Shown: positions 46,321 through 59,994 of the stretch, one piece after another | Layout: the number at the start of each line of letters is the position of its first letter | Numbering within the stretch: position 1 is the stretch's first letter | Origin: Labia minor | Lineage: Eukaryota; Arthropoda; Insecta; Dermaptera; Spongiphoridae | Assembly (NCBI GenBank): GCA_963082975.1 | Contig: OY720346.1 | Location: 20,764,720 to 20,828,719, forward strand | Length of the DNA: 64,000 nt | Direction of reading: 5' to 3' | Program-made: the position numbers and the translations under genes | The notes under the pieces: model-generated | Told to the model about the DNA's origin: nothing | The model's database searches: none | The model's input: the letters and a program-made list of their open reading frames with translations, nothing else

Positions 46321-46675
46321 AATAAGTTGACCTGTGGCCAGGTCCGAACCGACCGACGGTTTGAAGTAAATTAATTTCCATCTACAGAAACAATTTCAAA
46401 TAATTTAAATGTATCTATTAATGCAATAAAAAACAGATATGGATATAAGATAAATATTTTTAATTTTATTTTATTTATAATATATTTGCAAGACTAGGCT
46501 GTGACGTCATGAAGGGCTGGGTGACGTCATATAATTTAAAATTAAGAAAAAACTAATGAAGATGATTTTTCCCGAGGATAAAACCAATACAAAGTGGAGA
46601 TATGTAAAAATCTCCACATGTGAAATTTGGTGTGAAAACAATACATCCCTTACCATCGTCGGTCGGTAAAAATTG
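46321..46675 (-). repeat. Family-A element copy A4, internally deleted
   Basis: Keeps both ends (hairpin GACCTGTGGCCAGGTC with ACCGACCGACGG; CGTCGGTCGGTAAAAA) and both TGACGTCA sites, but lacks the central CTTCCGG/(GGAC)n part. Confidence 0.8.
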
Positions 46676-47380
46676 AATAATATTGTGTTTATTCACGGAT
46701 GATATTTTATTTATGTAAACAGAGACATTTTTATCTCCCAGAGAATTTTTGCGGGGACACTGGGACAGAATACACATAAGAATAAGCAAAATGATCGTAT
46801 GGGATTTGTAAGTCAGCTAAAATTAAAAAAAATTTTTAGGAGATTAATTTTATTTATTTATTTAAAATAAGCTGTACCACATGTTTATAATTAACAAAAA
46901 TTATACATTAAGTTAATTTTTTAAATAAGCTTAAATATATTTTATTTCTTTCCAATATTGTACTGATAAAGTACAATGATAAGAAAAAAAATTGATAATT
47001 TATTAATATTAAATTATTATTGAGCATAGATATATTCCGATTACAATATATTTATATTCATATGAAATAATTTCCATAATAAAAAAAAAGAAAATATTTT
47101 TATATTTGGTAAGTTAAAAAGAAATAATAATGAAAAAGAGTTATATTTTTACAATATATATGATTTTTTTTTGTGATGTTTGCATTTTAATTATAAATTG
47201 AGAAATTATAATAATAATTAATTCTACCTATATAGTAAAATATTTAAAATATATCACAGTTTAAATTATGAAATTGAATATTTCAAAATGAAAATAAAAA
47301 GTTAAAGAAAATAATCGCGATATTCAATTATTTTTTTATTATTAATTAAATTAAAAAAAACAATTGAATATTTAATAGGG
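46676..47380. other. AT-rich intergenic DNA
   Basis: Nothing recognisable except A/T runs. Confidence 0.4.
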
Positions 47381-48120
47381 CCTCCTCCTTTCCCCATAAA
47401 TTAGCCCTTCCAAGCCTCGCCTTCCGAAATTTAGAAAAAGTAATAATAAAGAAAGTTTGCCTTAAAAGAAAAGATTAAAAAAAAATAAGGCGTTTGGTCT
47501 GTAGCCTCTTTGAATCAGCTGAGAGTGCCTTTGATTTTTTGGATTTCGAAATGAAATAGCGACATTCGGGGCAACCTGAAATAAAACCTACCTAGTAAGG
47601 GGGTGCATAGCCTCCATCAATATGGATGGAAGCCCATGCTAATCGAAAAAGCCCTGCGCTCAAAAGGTAACCAACAATTTGTTCCTGTTCAGGCTAATCC
47701 CATTTCGGAACTGTGCTGAATTACCTTCCCGAATTCCCGTTCATCCAATCCACCTCAAATACACTCTCAGTAATACAAAATGGCACAATTCAGACCTGAC
47801 ATGCAATTCATGCAATCCATCCCTTAAATAATAGCATGGCATTTGTTTTATCCACCCACATTTTATTTATTTATTAATTCTAATCTAATCTATGAATTAG
47901 TATGATGAGAACATGCATGGATGTAGGAGGCAACCACCTGAAAATTCCTAACAACACTATATATATATATATATATATCAAAAAATAGCCACCCTCCCAG
48001 TATAACGCATCGAAACCTACTAATTCTAAAAATACCTTTGTCTCTTCTGCCTCCTTTATCTATGCTTCTTCTTGAAAGATGTACTCTGAAATTCCCTAAT
48101 CTCACTAAATTCTGTCATAT
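47381..48120. other. Higher-complexity non-coding block
   Basis: Less AT-rich than its surroundings, with ordered-looking sequence such as CCATCAATATGGATGGAAGC (a small stem) and several splice-like sites on the minus strand. No frame stays open with a recognisable product; the 71-codon minus ORF at 47890-48105 has no known motif. Untranslated exon, lncRNA or old repeat are all possible. Confidence 0.3.
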
Positions 48121-48486
48121 AATTTAATTTAATTTCTCTATAATCTCCTAATGAATATTATCAAAAGCAAAAAATCATTGTAATTTAATTCTACTTTCTA
48201 TATTATATTAAACTTTACTTTAAATATTATATTTACATTTTCTATTTTAAAGTGCGCCATGCTAAATAAATAACGATTATTACTTACATTTGGAGAGCTG
48301 TATTTCAATCAGTTCATCGTCATGAAGTTTGGAGAAGATAATCAAGAATTCAAATCAACATTCAGTAGCAGGAACGAAGATTGAAGCATGAAATATAAGA
48401 AGAAAAATAACATATTATTTAATTTATTAATTAACTAATTATTAATTTAAATTGAATTAAAAATAAAATTAATAATAAATACTGAC

Positions 48487-48571
48487 CTCGGAGTTAATAA
48501 AGGGTTGATATTTCTCGCAGATTAAACTCGAAGAACAGCTCGTAGACTTGAATTGATTCCATCACTCTCGC
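48487..48571 (-). other. Possible minus-strand non-coding exon
   Basis: An 85-nt segment lies between an AG acceptor (TTTTTTCTTTATCAAG) and a GTCAGT donor. It contains a complete 22-codon ORF (MESIQVYELFFEFNLREIST...). Could be a 5' UTR exon with a uORF. Weak. Confidence 0.25.
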
Positions 48572-48599
48572 CTTGATAAAGAAAAAAATAATTAAGATT

Positions 48600-50190
48600 A
48601 GATATTAGATTTATATTATATACAGGAAATAAAAAAATAAGATATTAATAAATAAATAATATTAATAGGATTAAAAAAGTGTATAGATTTTTTAAAATAT
48701 TATCTCATTTCTGTAATATTAAATTATTTTACATCCTATATAGAACCATGATTATAATAAGTTATTATAATACGCATTTAATAGACATATAATAAAAATA
48801 TCTTAGAAACATTCAGAAAACTAATTATAATTATATTATTAATTTCACGAAGATTTTATTCTGATTCATTGATATATACGAGTAGGTAATAGAAATATTA
48901 TTCATTTTTCAAAAGTGTTATAATAATATGAAATTGACAAAACAATATTCATATGAGATTTGAAAGGAACGGTGTGAACGATAATGAGATTAGAAAGAAT
49001 ATATAGAATATTTAAAATTATATATTCCTATATGAATATAAGAAATTTATATTTTTTTGATTTATAATTATATTATATGAATCTTGAAAATAATCAGCAC
49101 ATCTTCATATTTTTTAAATAAATAAGTTTTAATAGGATTAATATATATATTGAAATTTAAAAAATATTTCAATAAATATATTTAAAGAAAAATAAAATTT
49201 TGCATATGATTTTTTAATTTTTAAATAATTTTAATTTAACTTTTAATAAATGTTTTTTAGATTAAATTATAAATAATATAAATGATATTTGATTATTATA
49301 TTATAATTAAAAAGAAAAAATATAACCTCCATTCTTAAAATATAGACAAGTACAGGTGTCAATATAATTTCAGAATATATATTATTATCAGTTTAATCCT
49401 TGGCCGAAATGTGTATGTATAAAATTGTTTAAATTATATCGTTATTACTAAAAATTATTATTTCCCTTTGAAATCAAATTAACATTTTTAGATCGAAGAT
49501 TTAATTTTCCCTACTATTATATATGAACTTTAATTTTTATATCATCTTTAAACGATTTTTATTTATAAATTAAATAATTTTATTTAAATTGAGTAATTAA
49601 AATAAAAATAAAAATAAGGATAGTGGAATTTAGTAATTTTCATTGACAATATTTTTTCTTAATATATTTCTGTTTTTTTTTATATATTGAAAAAATGAAT
49701 AGTGGACTTATAAATAGCAAAGATGAAATATTCAAATATTACCCTAATAATTTAATAAATATAAGATCAAATAATTGTATTGAATTAAAATAAAAATTTA
49801 TAGAATCAATTTAAAAATTGAAATGATATAACTAGATTAGAAATAAAAATAAAAATGTATATATTATAATAATTCTTTGTGTGGGAATTTCTAGAATTAG
49901 TATTAAATTTCTATTCATTGTCAAGCAGACATGAACACTCATGGACAGGTACAATGATATGAAGGTGTTGAATGAGCATACCAAAGAAGCTTAATTTTTT
50001 TTTTTTTTTAATTATATATTAAGATATTAAATATTATAGGGGTATATAAGTATCTTGTGATATTCTCTAAATATATTTAATATATTTTAAAGAAATATTT
50101 TCAATTTATTTTCCATCTTTTAATTATTTTCAAAATAATTTTAAATAAATATGTTCAAATTTAATCCACATAACGAAAAAAAAATATTAA
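48600..50190. other. AT-rich intergenic DNA
   Basis: Long A/T runs only; no feature that I can support. Confidence 0.4.
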
Positions 50191-50199
50191 ATGATATTT

Positions 50200-50370
50200 T
50201 CTGTTAAGAATAGATGGAGGGATTATTTGGAAAAAATATTAAATTCGAATGTAAATAATAGAACAGAAACAATATCGGTGGCCTCAACAGAAATCAAGAA
50301 GCGATGGAGTTTTAAAAAGAATAAATCACAGGCATTAGGTGAGATATATTTACCTGTAGAATTAATTTAA
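50200..50370 (+). pseudogene. LINE reverse-transcriptase linker fragment
   Basis: The frame reads NRWRDYLEKILNSNVNNRTE followed by EIKKRWSFKKNKSQALGE and LPVELI. This follows the LINE pattern RW.E.FE.LLN ... EV..AI..LKN.KAPG.DGIP.ELI that precedes the RT core. The KAPG motif is decayed and the frame stops at 50368. Confidence 0.55.
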
Positions 50371-50985
50371 TATAGTGGGAAACCTATGTAGTAGATTGTA
50401 TTCACAAATTTCTTTATTTTTAAATTTATAAAAAAAAATTATTAAAAAATATTAAAGAAGAAATTTATTTTTCCAAATTTTAATACAAATAATCAATCCT
50501 ATGTATATTTAATATATATTATATTAATATTTTAAAGAATGTGGATATATTAAAGTAAACAAGGTTTTTGATAAATTATAATTATGAATATTATATTAAA
50601 TATATATTTATATATATAATCAATTATTAATAAAATTTAATATAAAAATAGTCTAAAAAAACATTAAAACATATTCATTGAAGAAGATGATAATATCTTT
50701 TTGATAATCATTTTATTTTATTGATATAAAATTTAATATTTAAAATGATAACACTTTTATTCAGGATTGTTACAAGATATAGAAATATATTCAATTATAT
50801 ATTAACGCTTAAGGGGATGAATGGGACGATACCCCTTCTCTAAGTGATAAGTGCCAATATTAAAAATCAGTAAATCATTTCAAACAATTTTACAATGATC
50901 TTTGTGTGTAAGTGGAAAGATTGGCATTAATTGGTTACTCTTAGTATTAGTGAATTATGATAATTTTAATGGAAAATTCACTTAC

Positions 50986-51058
50986 ACTTTCGTTGTAGAC
51001 AGCGTGGCCCGCCCGGTGTGCTACGCCATGCGCGCTCACACAACGACAGCGACTGACT
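50986..51058 (-). promoter_or_regulatory. Possible promoter/first non-coding exon
   Basis: A GC-rich island (50995-51110) in very AT-rich DNA. On the minus strand an arthropod-type initiator TCAGTCAGTC (51051-51060) is followed about 70 nt later by a strong GTAAGTG donor (50985 downward). The interval has only a three-codon uORF. This fits a transcription start and 5' UTR exon of a minus-strand gene, with downstream exons not identified. Confidence 0.4.
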
Positions 51059-51309
51059 GAACGTTTACTGGCTAGGAGCCCCTGGCATGTATGCAACCAG
51101 CAATACCAGCCACCCAATTTAAACTTAGAATATTTAAATGTTTAAATGTTTAAAAACATATTTTGCTTATTTTATTATTCAATTTATTAATAATTAATTT
51201 AATAAAATATTTAAATAAAAAAAATAAAATAAAAATAATAATTTGAACTGTGGGATTTTAACAGCCAAATGATGTTAAACCAATGGGAAAACCAACGTAG
51301 ACAAACTGA

Positions 51310-51590
51310 CAAATTAATAAATGAATTTTGAAAAGTCAAAAGTTAATGAAATTGGAATATAAAAGCATTTTTGACCATCTTGACAATCGAGTTGTTCTTG
51401 GTGGTGACTACAATGCGAAACATACTTACTGGATATCGAACAGTAGTTTCGGGTATGCCCAAATTTTTTGGATTTTTTGCATTGTGGAACCAATTTTGAT
51501 CCGCGCATCGGGTGTATTTCAATTTTAGTATAAAGAATACTGTTGATTTTGTAAATGTAAGCGAATTTATGCAACAACCCAATAATTTCA
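51310..51590 (+). pseudogene. Jockey-like LINE endonuclease fragment
   Basis: The frame contains LDNRVVLGGDYNAKHTYW, the conserved GDFNAKH..W block of Jockey-clade endonucleases. Flanks are shifted or stopped, so this is a dead scrap. Confidence 0.6.
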
Positions 51591-51999
51591 ATTGATAAGA
51601 TTTCTTTAGTAATTAAACATTTAAAAAACATAAATGTTATTTTTTGTACTTTCATTTCCTTTAGGCATTTTTAAATCATTATTAACATTAGCCCATATTT
51701 GCATCACCATTTCTCGAATTTTGATTTCCTAAAAAAATTAAAAACTTCATTTAATGTAAAAGGAAATGATTCAAAGTTACCTAGTAAACTTGTCCCAGTC
51801 TCTATGATTCAGGAATGAATTTTACTTCAAGTTATTTTTTTATATCTGATATCAGAAAATTGGTAGCTCATATTTACCTTCTACTCTATGTTTATTATAA
51901 ATTTATTCAGAATAATGGTTAATATATTTATGCCAAGTTGTTTTTGAAATTTATATTATTATATATTCTTTCTTCCAGAGAAGAACCTATATACTAGAA

Positions 52000-52656
52000 T
52001 AGAATATTGCCACGTGCTGGGGGGTGATTGGCAGTCAATATGTTAAAATATTTATAAAATTAATTCCGGTACTTTCAGTGATTCGATCAAGCTGAAATTA
52101 TATCTATAGCAGTTTTATTCAATTTTTAATCATGTGAAAAATTATCAAACTTATATCTTTATTTTTACGGTCAGTTTAGAGGAAAAAAATATGAAAAAAC
52201 GTGGTAGGTAATGGTCCTCTTCCGAATCAGCTACATATCTCATAAGTTGATAGAAAACTACGAATTTTGAATAATGACCACATACATACATACACACACA
52301 CACACAGACATTTTTCTCAACCTTAGAGAAAATGATTCAGGAACCTTCAAAACGTATAAAAACATCAAAATCTCAACATCGAAAATTTTCGTGATCGCAA
52401 TACTATCTCTTACGAGATAGTAAAAATGTACTAAATTGTCTTTATTCAAAATCCAAATATCCAACTAATTTTTGGACACAGTAAAGAAAATAATTTGATT
52501 ATATTATTTCTTTACATACCAAAACGTGATAAATTATTTAAATAATAAAAATTAATTATAATAATAATAAATTTCTATAAACTAAAAAAAAGTAGTAATT
52601 ATTTATTAAAAACACTTTATTAATTTATTTTTTTTCTTATATCAACATTGTTTTTA
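52000..52656 (+). repeat. Family-B element copy B5, 5'-truncated, with shared 3' flank
   Basis: Lacks the CTGGAGTGTCTCC end but keeps the TTCCGGTACTTTCAGTGATT region, the (AC)n tract and ACGAGATAGTAAAAATG at about 52412-52428. The next 230 bp (to about 52656) are nearly identical to 24835-25066 after B4. Confidence 0.75.
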
Positions 52657-52659
52657 AAG

Positions 52660-52848
52660 ACAGTCGTGAGAGAATTAGAGTCTAATCACAGAACTACAAT
52701 GTTTTCAAACATGACATTATTTTTGTAATTCAATTTTTATTTAATCATCCATGTTATAATCTTTGTGAATTGAATAAAATAGAAAACATATACTTCATAA
52801 AATTTTTATGTTTTATATTTTTTATTTTTATTTCTCTTTTGTATTATA

Positions 52849-52885
<37 letters not shown>

Positions 52886-55800
52886 TGTTTAAGATTTAAG
52901 TAATCAGAATATAATAAATATAAGCATTTGAATTATTATTAACAATTAATAAAATATGAAGAATGAAACAACGTCAATTTTACATGCTCAAATGCATTTC
53001 AAATTTAATAAATGATGTATATTACTATGACATACCCTTAAATAAATACATATTTTATATATTAAGATCATAGATCTAAAAATTTCAGGTATGAAGAAAA
53101 TCTTGATTAAAGTTTTGAAGTTCTTTCAAACATAAATGTCCTAATTATTTGAAATTTTTTAATATAATTTATGAAAACTTAGTAAAAATATTGCATTTAG
53201 GATTATTTTTATTTATTATTTTTAGTATTATTGTTATACAAATTTCAATTGTATTTTGAATAAGTGGACTCTTGTGAAAATCCATCAATATTATTAAAAG
53301 TTTATCATGTATGAATCTAAATGAATATAAAGACAATTTTTGAAAAGAAAGTTAAGAATGATTACAGATTGGTTACAAATCTGTTGCACATTTCAAATGT
53401 ATTTGAAATATTTTTGTTTTATTTAAAAAATTAAAAATATTTATTTGATATTAAAGAACCTCAATCCTTGTTTTATTTTTTTACTTAATTACTGAAATAT
53501 ATATTTATTTATAAGTATATATAGGTTGAGTATATATAGAATAAATACATACTAAAATATTAACTTAATAATGACATAGCGTAATGTAATGTAACATAAT
53601 GCATGACATAACAAAATTGATGATAGCAATATGACAAAGGGCATATATTGAGAGAGATATAATGTGATTGAAATAAATAAAATAGAAATCACAACCAGGA
53701 GAGCGAGCTGAAAGAAACTCAACCATAAGATCAATCCTTTATTAAATTTCATTTCAAATATTTCCTTTTTGATTTTTATACAATTAGTCAAATAAATATT
53801 TTTTTTTAAATCAGATTAAATAAAATCCATGATTTTCATATAATTTGAGGCATATTTTAAAAATAATTTTAAATAAAATTATGAATCACTATGGAGCCAT
53901 TTGATTATATATCGTCGGTTTAGAACAAGACCGTCACAAATCAAAAATTATCACAATTCTTTCATATAAAAGATTTTTATATAAAACTATTACATATTTA
54001 TAGAATAGAATTTAATTTATTTTATTTGAAAAACAAAAATGAAATATTCTTAATTTTTCAATATTAAATTATGACAATAAATTTATTCAAATAAATTTCA
54101 GATGTAAATTTAGAATTAAAAAAGTTACTTTTTTATGACTAATATAAAATTTTAGTTTATTAATTTAGAGATTTTTAATTTTATAATTTTCAAAATTTTA
54201 ATATTAAGTTATTAGATTCAAAAAAAAAAAAATATTTATTTTTAAAACAGTATGCAATTTAGATATAATTATTATAAAATAATTCACAATCTATTTTAGA
54301 GCATAAATTTTGATTCAAATGATAATATTTATTTTAAAAATGTTACATATATCTAAATATGTACTATATAATTAACATATTTATAACATATATGCATATA
54401 TTTGAAAAAATAATAACTTAAAAATGAAATAAGCAAATTAGCATTGAAACTGGATCAATTTAATGTAAAAAAGTAAAATAATGATTTATGAATTAAGTGT
54501 TAATAATATTATATATAAATAAATAATTAATAATTTTTATGAAATAAATATAAACATTTTTAATCTAACAATAAGAGAATTATTTGAATGATCAAGAAAA
54601 GATTAATCGTTTGATTGAAGATGAAAAAATGAAATTACCAATTTAAAATCTTTTTAAACATCCAATTCTCTTAATCTTTAAATACATACTCCTTTTTATA
54701 AACAATCATTTTATTCGATTCATTTATAATTTATATTTAAACGTCCATAATTTTCTTTTGAAATTCGATTTTTTAAACTGCTGATTGTTCGACATAAAGG
54801 CCCTTTATACAATTTATTTAATAATTTTTTTTTTTTTTTAATTAAAATTTTTTTTAGTTAAAATTCTTTTACTATTCGATAATTAATTTCACTAATCACA
54901 TGTAATATTGTTTTTTTTTTATTTTATTTGGTTTTTAGTCACAGTTTTGTGTTCCTGTTAGTTTTTTTTCTTTTTGCTTTTTTTCTAAACAATTAATTAT
55001 AGAAAAAATTTGACTCGGTAACCAGTGAAAGGGGGAGATGAGTATGTATTCGAAATCGATTAGAAAAGAAATAATAATTGAGGAGAACAAAAATTGTATG
55101 CACAATGAGAAAAAATAAATATAATTTCTATCCATTCTGTTTTCCAAAAAATAAGGTACACGGATTTCTTCCTCCCACTTTCGCGTTTCCTTTTCAAATT
55201 ATTTTTTTTAATTATTTTGTTGATATTCTTATTAATTTGAGTCACAAACAAACATATTTGGCAATTGACATTTTTTATTGAAACAAATAGTAAAACTTTC
55301 ATATATAAAAACAAATAATCCTCCACCAGAATTTAAATTCTATATTATTACAAAAAAAAAAACATTTATAATGTATTTAAATATCATTCATTGTGGCTCA
55401 GGATAGAGACATTTGAAGAAATGTGGTTTCTGAGGCCAAGAACTTTCGAGTTCCGTAAAGCTACAGAGATAGATAGATAAATATCGTTCAGGTAATATTT
55501 TGTTATATCTTCTTCATGTTTTTTAGATCAATTTATTTAAAAATCTAAAATGTTTAATATATATTTATAAAAGGAGGGATGACTAGGATTGTGTCCCAAA
55601 GATTGTTATTTATTTTTATTTTTTCACAAAATTAAAATAAACATATCAAAAGATTTCCAATCAAATTTTTAGTATATTTTTTTGTCATTTTTTCTATACT
55701 TTTAATATATATTTTTATATTTTAATGATATATAATAATAGTAAGAAATTGAAAAAAAATATTTATAAATATATTTAAAAAAATGATAAAAATAATCTTT

Positions 55801-58800
55801 ATAAAATTAAAAAACAAATTATTTTATTGGTTTAAAGACATTTTAAATTTTTTATAAAATTATATTATTATTCCTATTTTCTAAAATATGTATATTCAAA
55901 ATCCGAAAATTTATTTAACTGTATTTAATTAATTTAGGAATAAATTAGTTCAATCAATTTATATTTATTTAATTTGAAAAATATTTAATTTTTTAAAAGA
56001 AAGAGCTATTAAATATAGTAAATGTACATAAATAATTATAGTCACATTCACACTATTTTACAATACGATGTTTGAAACTAGCTCATATCTGTGATTATAT
56101 TATTTATTTTAACATAAGATATAGAAATATTGCTAATTACTCAAAAAATAATTAATTTCTATATATTATTATATTAATAAAATAAAAAATATATATTATA
56201 TAAATAAAAATTATAAATAATAATGTTTTATATACATATTAAATTGATAATGTAATTGGAAGAACCTATCGAAAAATAAGAAGAGGTTCAAAATTCAAAA
56301 TTTAAAAAAATAATATATTTAATAATTTCAGAAAAGTGGTTAATATATAATAATTTTTATCAGAATAAATTTTAATTATTTTATATATAATATAATCAAC
56401 TAAAAATTGATTAAAGCATAAGGAAGATTTATAAAAATAATTACCCGAAACGTTATAAATTAAGAAATTTTTTTTTGTTTATTTAATAACATTCATATAT
56501 ATTTACATCTATTATAAACATTTTTTTTCTTAATATTTACCATGACATTTTGGATTCTTTAGGTAGGTAATATTGCCATTTTAAAGATATTGTACTATAC
56601 GATAGGCCTATTGAAAAAGTAACATTCAATTATACTAATATTTTTAATTATATTACATATTCAGGGCCGGCTTATGAGGTAATGTTTTGTTATGATCATA
56701 TATTACGGGTAACATTCTTTAGAATAATACTATTAAAATTTAATATACTTAGAATTTTTTTTTATTTTTCAATTTTATGAATTAATCAATATACTTTCAA
56801 AATACTTAGCCAGCCAAGTATATAATATGTTAAATTAAAGTAAAATAATAAAATAAAAAAAAAAACATTTATAATTAATATATGGATCATTTATTTTTTT
56901 TACTAAAAAGTAAAAAAAAAAAATTCTGAGATAAAATTGGATTTTTTTTTATAAAAATATACATTTCTTTTTTATTTTATATATTTATGTATAAAAGTTT
57001 AATAACATTTTGATGAATATTTTTACTTTTAGATGAGAAAGAGAGACATTAGTTTTTCCATACATATACATTCAGATATTTTATAAGATAATTCTAAATT
57101 TAAACAAAAATAATATAATTTATTACTATTATTCATTTATTTATATGATGAATTCAAATGATTGATAATTATTATTCAAATTTATAGTTAATATTCAAAA
57201 CATTTTTATTTAATTTTTAATTTAACAAAAATGTTTACGATAGTGTATAAATTATTAAATTTAATCCAAGGAAATTTTTTTTATTAATATAAATAAAATA
57301 TTAATGAATAATTACTAAATTTATTTGGTTAAAGTATTGACTGAATTTGTGATTTTAAGTGTTTTTTTCGCAGGAATTTAATAATAATTTATCATTTATA
57401 ATAATTAGAAGAATTATAATTCAAAACTTAGCCAGTCAATTATTAACTGTCTTTTATTATTTTATTTTAAATGACAGAATTTATATACCTATATATAATT
57501 ATATAATTTTAAAATTCCATGGGGAGTTTGGATCATTTTCGAATTTATCATACATTTAAAAAAAAAATGAATAATATATATTCGAATCTCTCATTCCTCT
57601 CTCAACATTAAATGAATAACACAAAATGTACCACTTTATATAATTGAATATATATATATATAATTCATTTCGATGTAAAACAGATATATGTATACATATT
57701 ATTATTAAATAAACAATTTGGATAGTGATTAGAAAAGGGGGGAGGCGTGGTGGTTCTCATTAGCAAAGTATAAAATTCTTTTTATACATTTTCTTATCCT
57801 TTTTCGTTTTTCTTTGAGCACCTTTGAAGATTATTATTTATTAATTTAATTAATTTTAATCTGAAGATGTGATAATTTGTGCGAAAAATAGTTTATGATT
57901 AAAAATTCTGATAGAAATGAATCAATATTTTTTTTCTTTTTTCATTTTAAATGTTATATTAATATTCTATAATGTTATAATCAAAAGAGAGACATATTTA
58001 TTTGATAATATTTTTTTTTTACAGTAAATAACATTAACAAATATGACACGAATTAATGAACAACCTCACATTTACTTTTTTACGTTTTGATTAAACTCAT
58101 GGGTGGTTGTTTTCACATTTAAAAAATAATTAAATATATATATACATATATATATTTTGAGCAATACTAAGATTTATATTTTCCAATGATATGACCATTA
58201 TTATTTATTATTATTATTTTATATATAATATATATTTTCAGAAGGACGAAATCTTTGATCATAGAGGAAAATATTTAAAAAACAATTTTTAGGCCTATAT
58301 TTGAATATTGAATACTTTATTTCAAATAATATTTAATATAATCATATTTTAATAATTGAATTAATAGAAATTGATGATATGACTAATACTATCACTTGAT
58401 TAATGTATTTCATTAGACTGATTGTCATTATTTAAAATCCCGATGCATAATATTAAAGGAGTACAAATCCAAATTTAATTTGTTTTCATTCAACTAACTA
58501 ATAAGTAATTATTTTTAATTAAATGTATAACTATTAAACATTAAATCACGTCCCCTCCCCTTTCAATGACTATAACCCGTCTGAATATTATGGAATTTTT
58601 TAAAATTCTTAATTTTAAAATTCCCAAAATTTGAGAATTAATGAGTATTTTGCAGTCATTTGTAATATTTTTTTAAATTTAATTTTTTATTTCAATTTTT
58701 ATTATATGAATTACTATTTTAATCTTTAACATATTAAGATCAGTAGATTATGTTGTCTCATCTTTTTTGCTTGATTAATTTATTTGTTACAATGTTACGG

Positions 58801-58925
58801 GTAAAACAAAAACCGAGCGAAAAAGATTATGACTATTCTTTTCTCAAATAAAAACTGAAATCATTTAATATATACTTTTAATATGTTTGATTTTTTTTTA
58901 CATTCCAAATGAACCAATTTTAATG
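52660..58925. other. Very AT-rich gene-poor DNA
   Basis: Dominated by A/T runs, a (TA)n tract at 52853-52880 and short random ORFs. 55420-55480 shares a short block with 690-745. CAGGGCCGGC at 56662 is a possible hAT-type end without a partner. I see no supportable gene; an intron of the minus-strand gene at 60 kb could cover part of it. Confidence 0.4.
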
Positions 58926-58933
58926 GTTTAAAG

Positions 58934-59223
58934 CAGTGATTCCCAAAGTGGGAGCTACCGCCCCTCGTGGGCGCTGGAGCGATCCACAGGTGCATTTAGG
59001 GAAAATTAATTGTATATTACTTTTCTATTCTGAGATCAATAAATAGATACATAAATTCAATGTTTCTAATTTACACCTTTATTTTATAATATTTTGCAAA
59101 TAGATTCATTTATCTTTCTGTTTAATTGTTATTAAAATTAAAAAAACTTAATTTCCAAGGGTGCGCTGAGTAAATTTTTTTCTGGTAAGGGGACGCTTGG
59201 CCAAATAAGTTTGGGAACCACTA
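58934..59223. mobile_element. hAT-type MITE with target duplication
   Basis: Left end CAGTGATTCCCAAAGTGGG and right end AAGTTTGGGAACCACTA are imperfect inverted repeats of hAT type. GTTTAAAG (58926-58933) and GTTTAAAC (59224-59231) form an 8-bp target duplication with one mismatch. About 290 bp with no ORF. Confidence 0.85.
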
Positions 59224-59231
59224 GTTTAAAC

Positions 59232-59890
59232 GACCATAATTCTGTATAAAAAGTTTAATATTAAATTTTAATTAATTAAAATAAATTAAATGATCATCAT
59301 CAGTCGTATTTTTTCTTCTTCAAATTTTTAAATTTATTTCTAATTAATATTATTTATTACTCTCGTTAAAATAATTTTAAAACATTTATTTGAAGATAAT
59401 CTATTTAAATTATATTATATAACATAATTGATAATTAATTCAATGAAATAACAACATTTACTATATTTTTAAAAAACATTATTATCATATAATAACAAAT
59501 ATTTTAAAATTATCAACTTAAAACACTAATATTATATCTTTAGATATACTTAAATATTTAATAACATATTTTGATATATAACATATAATAATAACTAATT
59601 TTATATTATGTATAGGTATATACGTAATATATATGTAATTAATTTTTGTTTTATTGGTAAAGATAATATTCATTGGGATTTTTTTTTAATTTTTTGTAAA
59701 TTTTTAGGTTTGTATTATTAAATTTGTTGTATTATTTAATGAACATAACTAGAAAAATTGTAATAAATTAGGTCTTATATAATACAAATTATAGGCCATT
59801 TTTTAATAAAGATAAAATTTATTTGCCTTTGAATGACCAAAGAGATCGTGAACAAATTATAAAAACACTTGCCAACGCGTTAATAGATTG
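59232..59890. other. AT-rich DNA
   Basis: No feature recognised; probably intronic or 3' to the coding exon at 59995-60443. Confidence 0.4.
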
Positions 59891-59994
59891 TTTCTATGAA
59901 TTTTCGTTCTCTCTTTTAAATATAGAAACTTCACGAGTGGGTGGAGTAGGTAGGGAATAATAACAGGTGGGCGATGTGGGGATGCATACGAGGA

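Noticed and set aside
51314..51655. 113- and 82-codon minus-strand ORFs
   Set aside because: They run antisense through a Jockey-like endonuclease scrap that is recognisable on the plus strand.
53552..53791. 79-codon minus-strand ORF with hydrophobic segment
   Set aside because: No conserved motif, no splice context; AT-rich DNA readily gives Leu/Ile/Phe-rich ORFs.
54935..55326. Overlapping ORFs of 67-88 codons
   Set aside because: Mutually overlapping on both strands in low-complexity sequence, no domain and no splice support.
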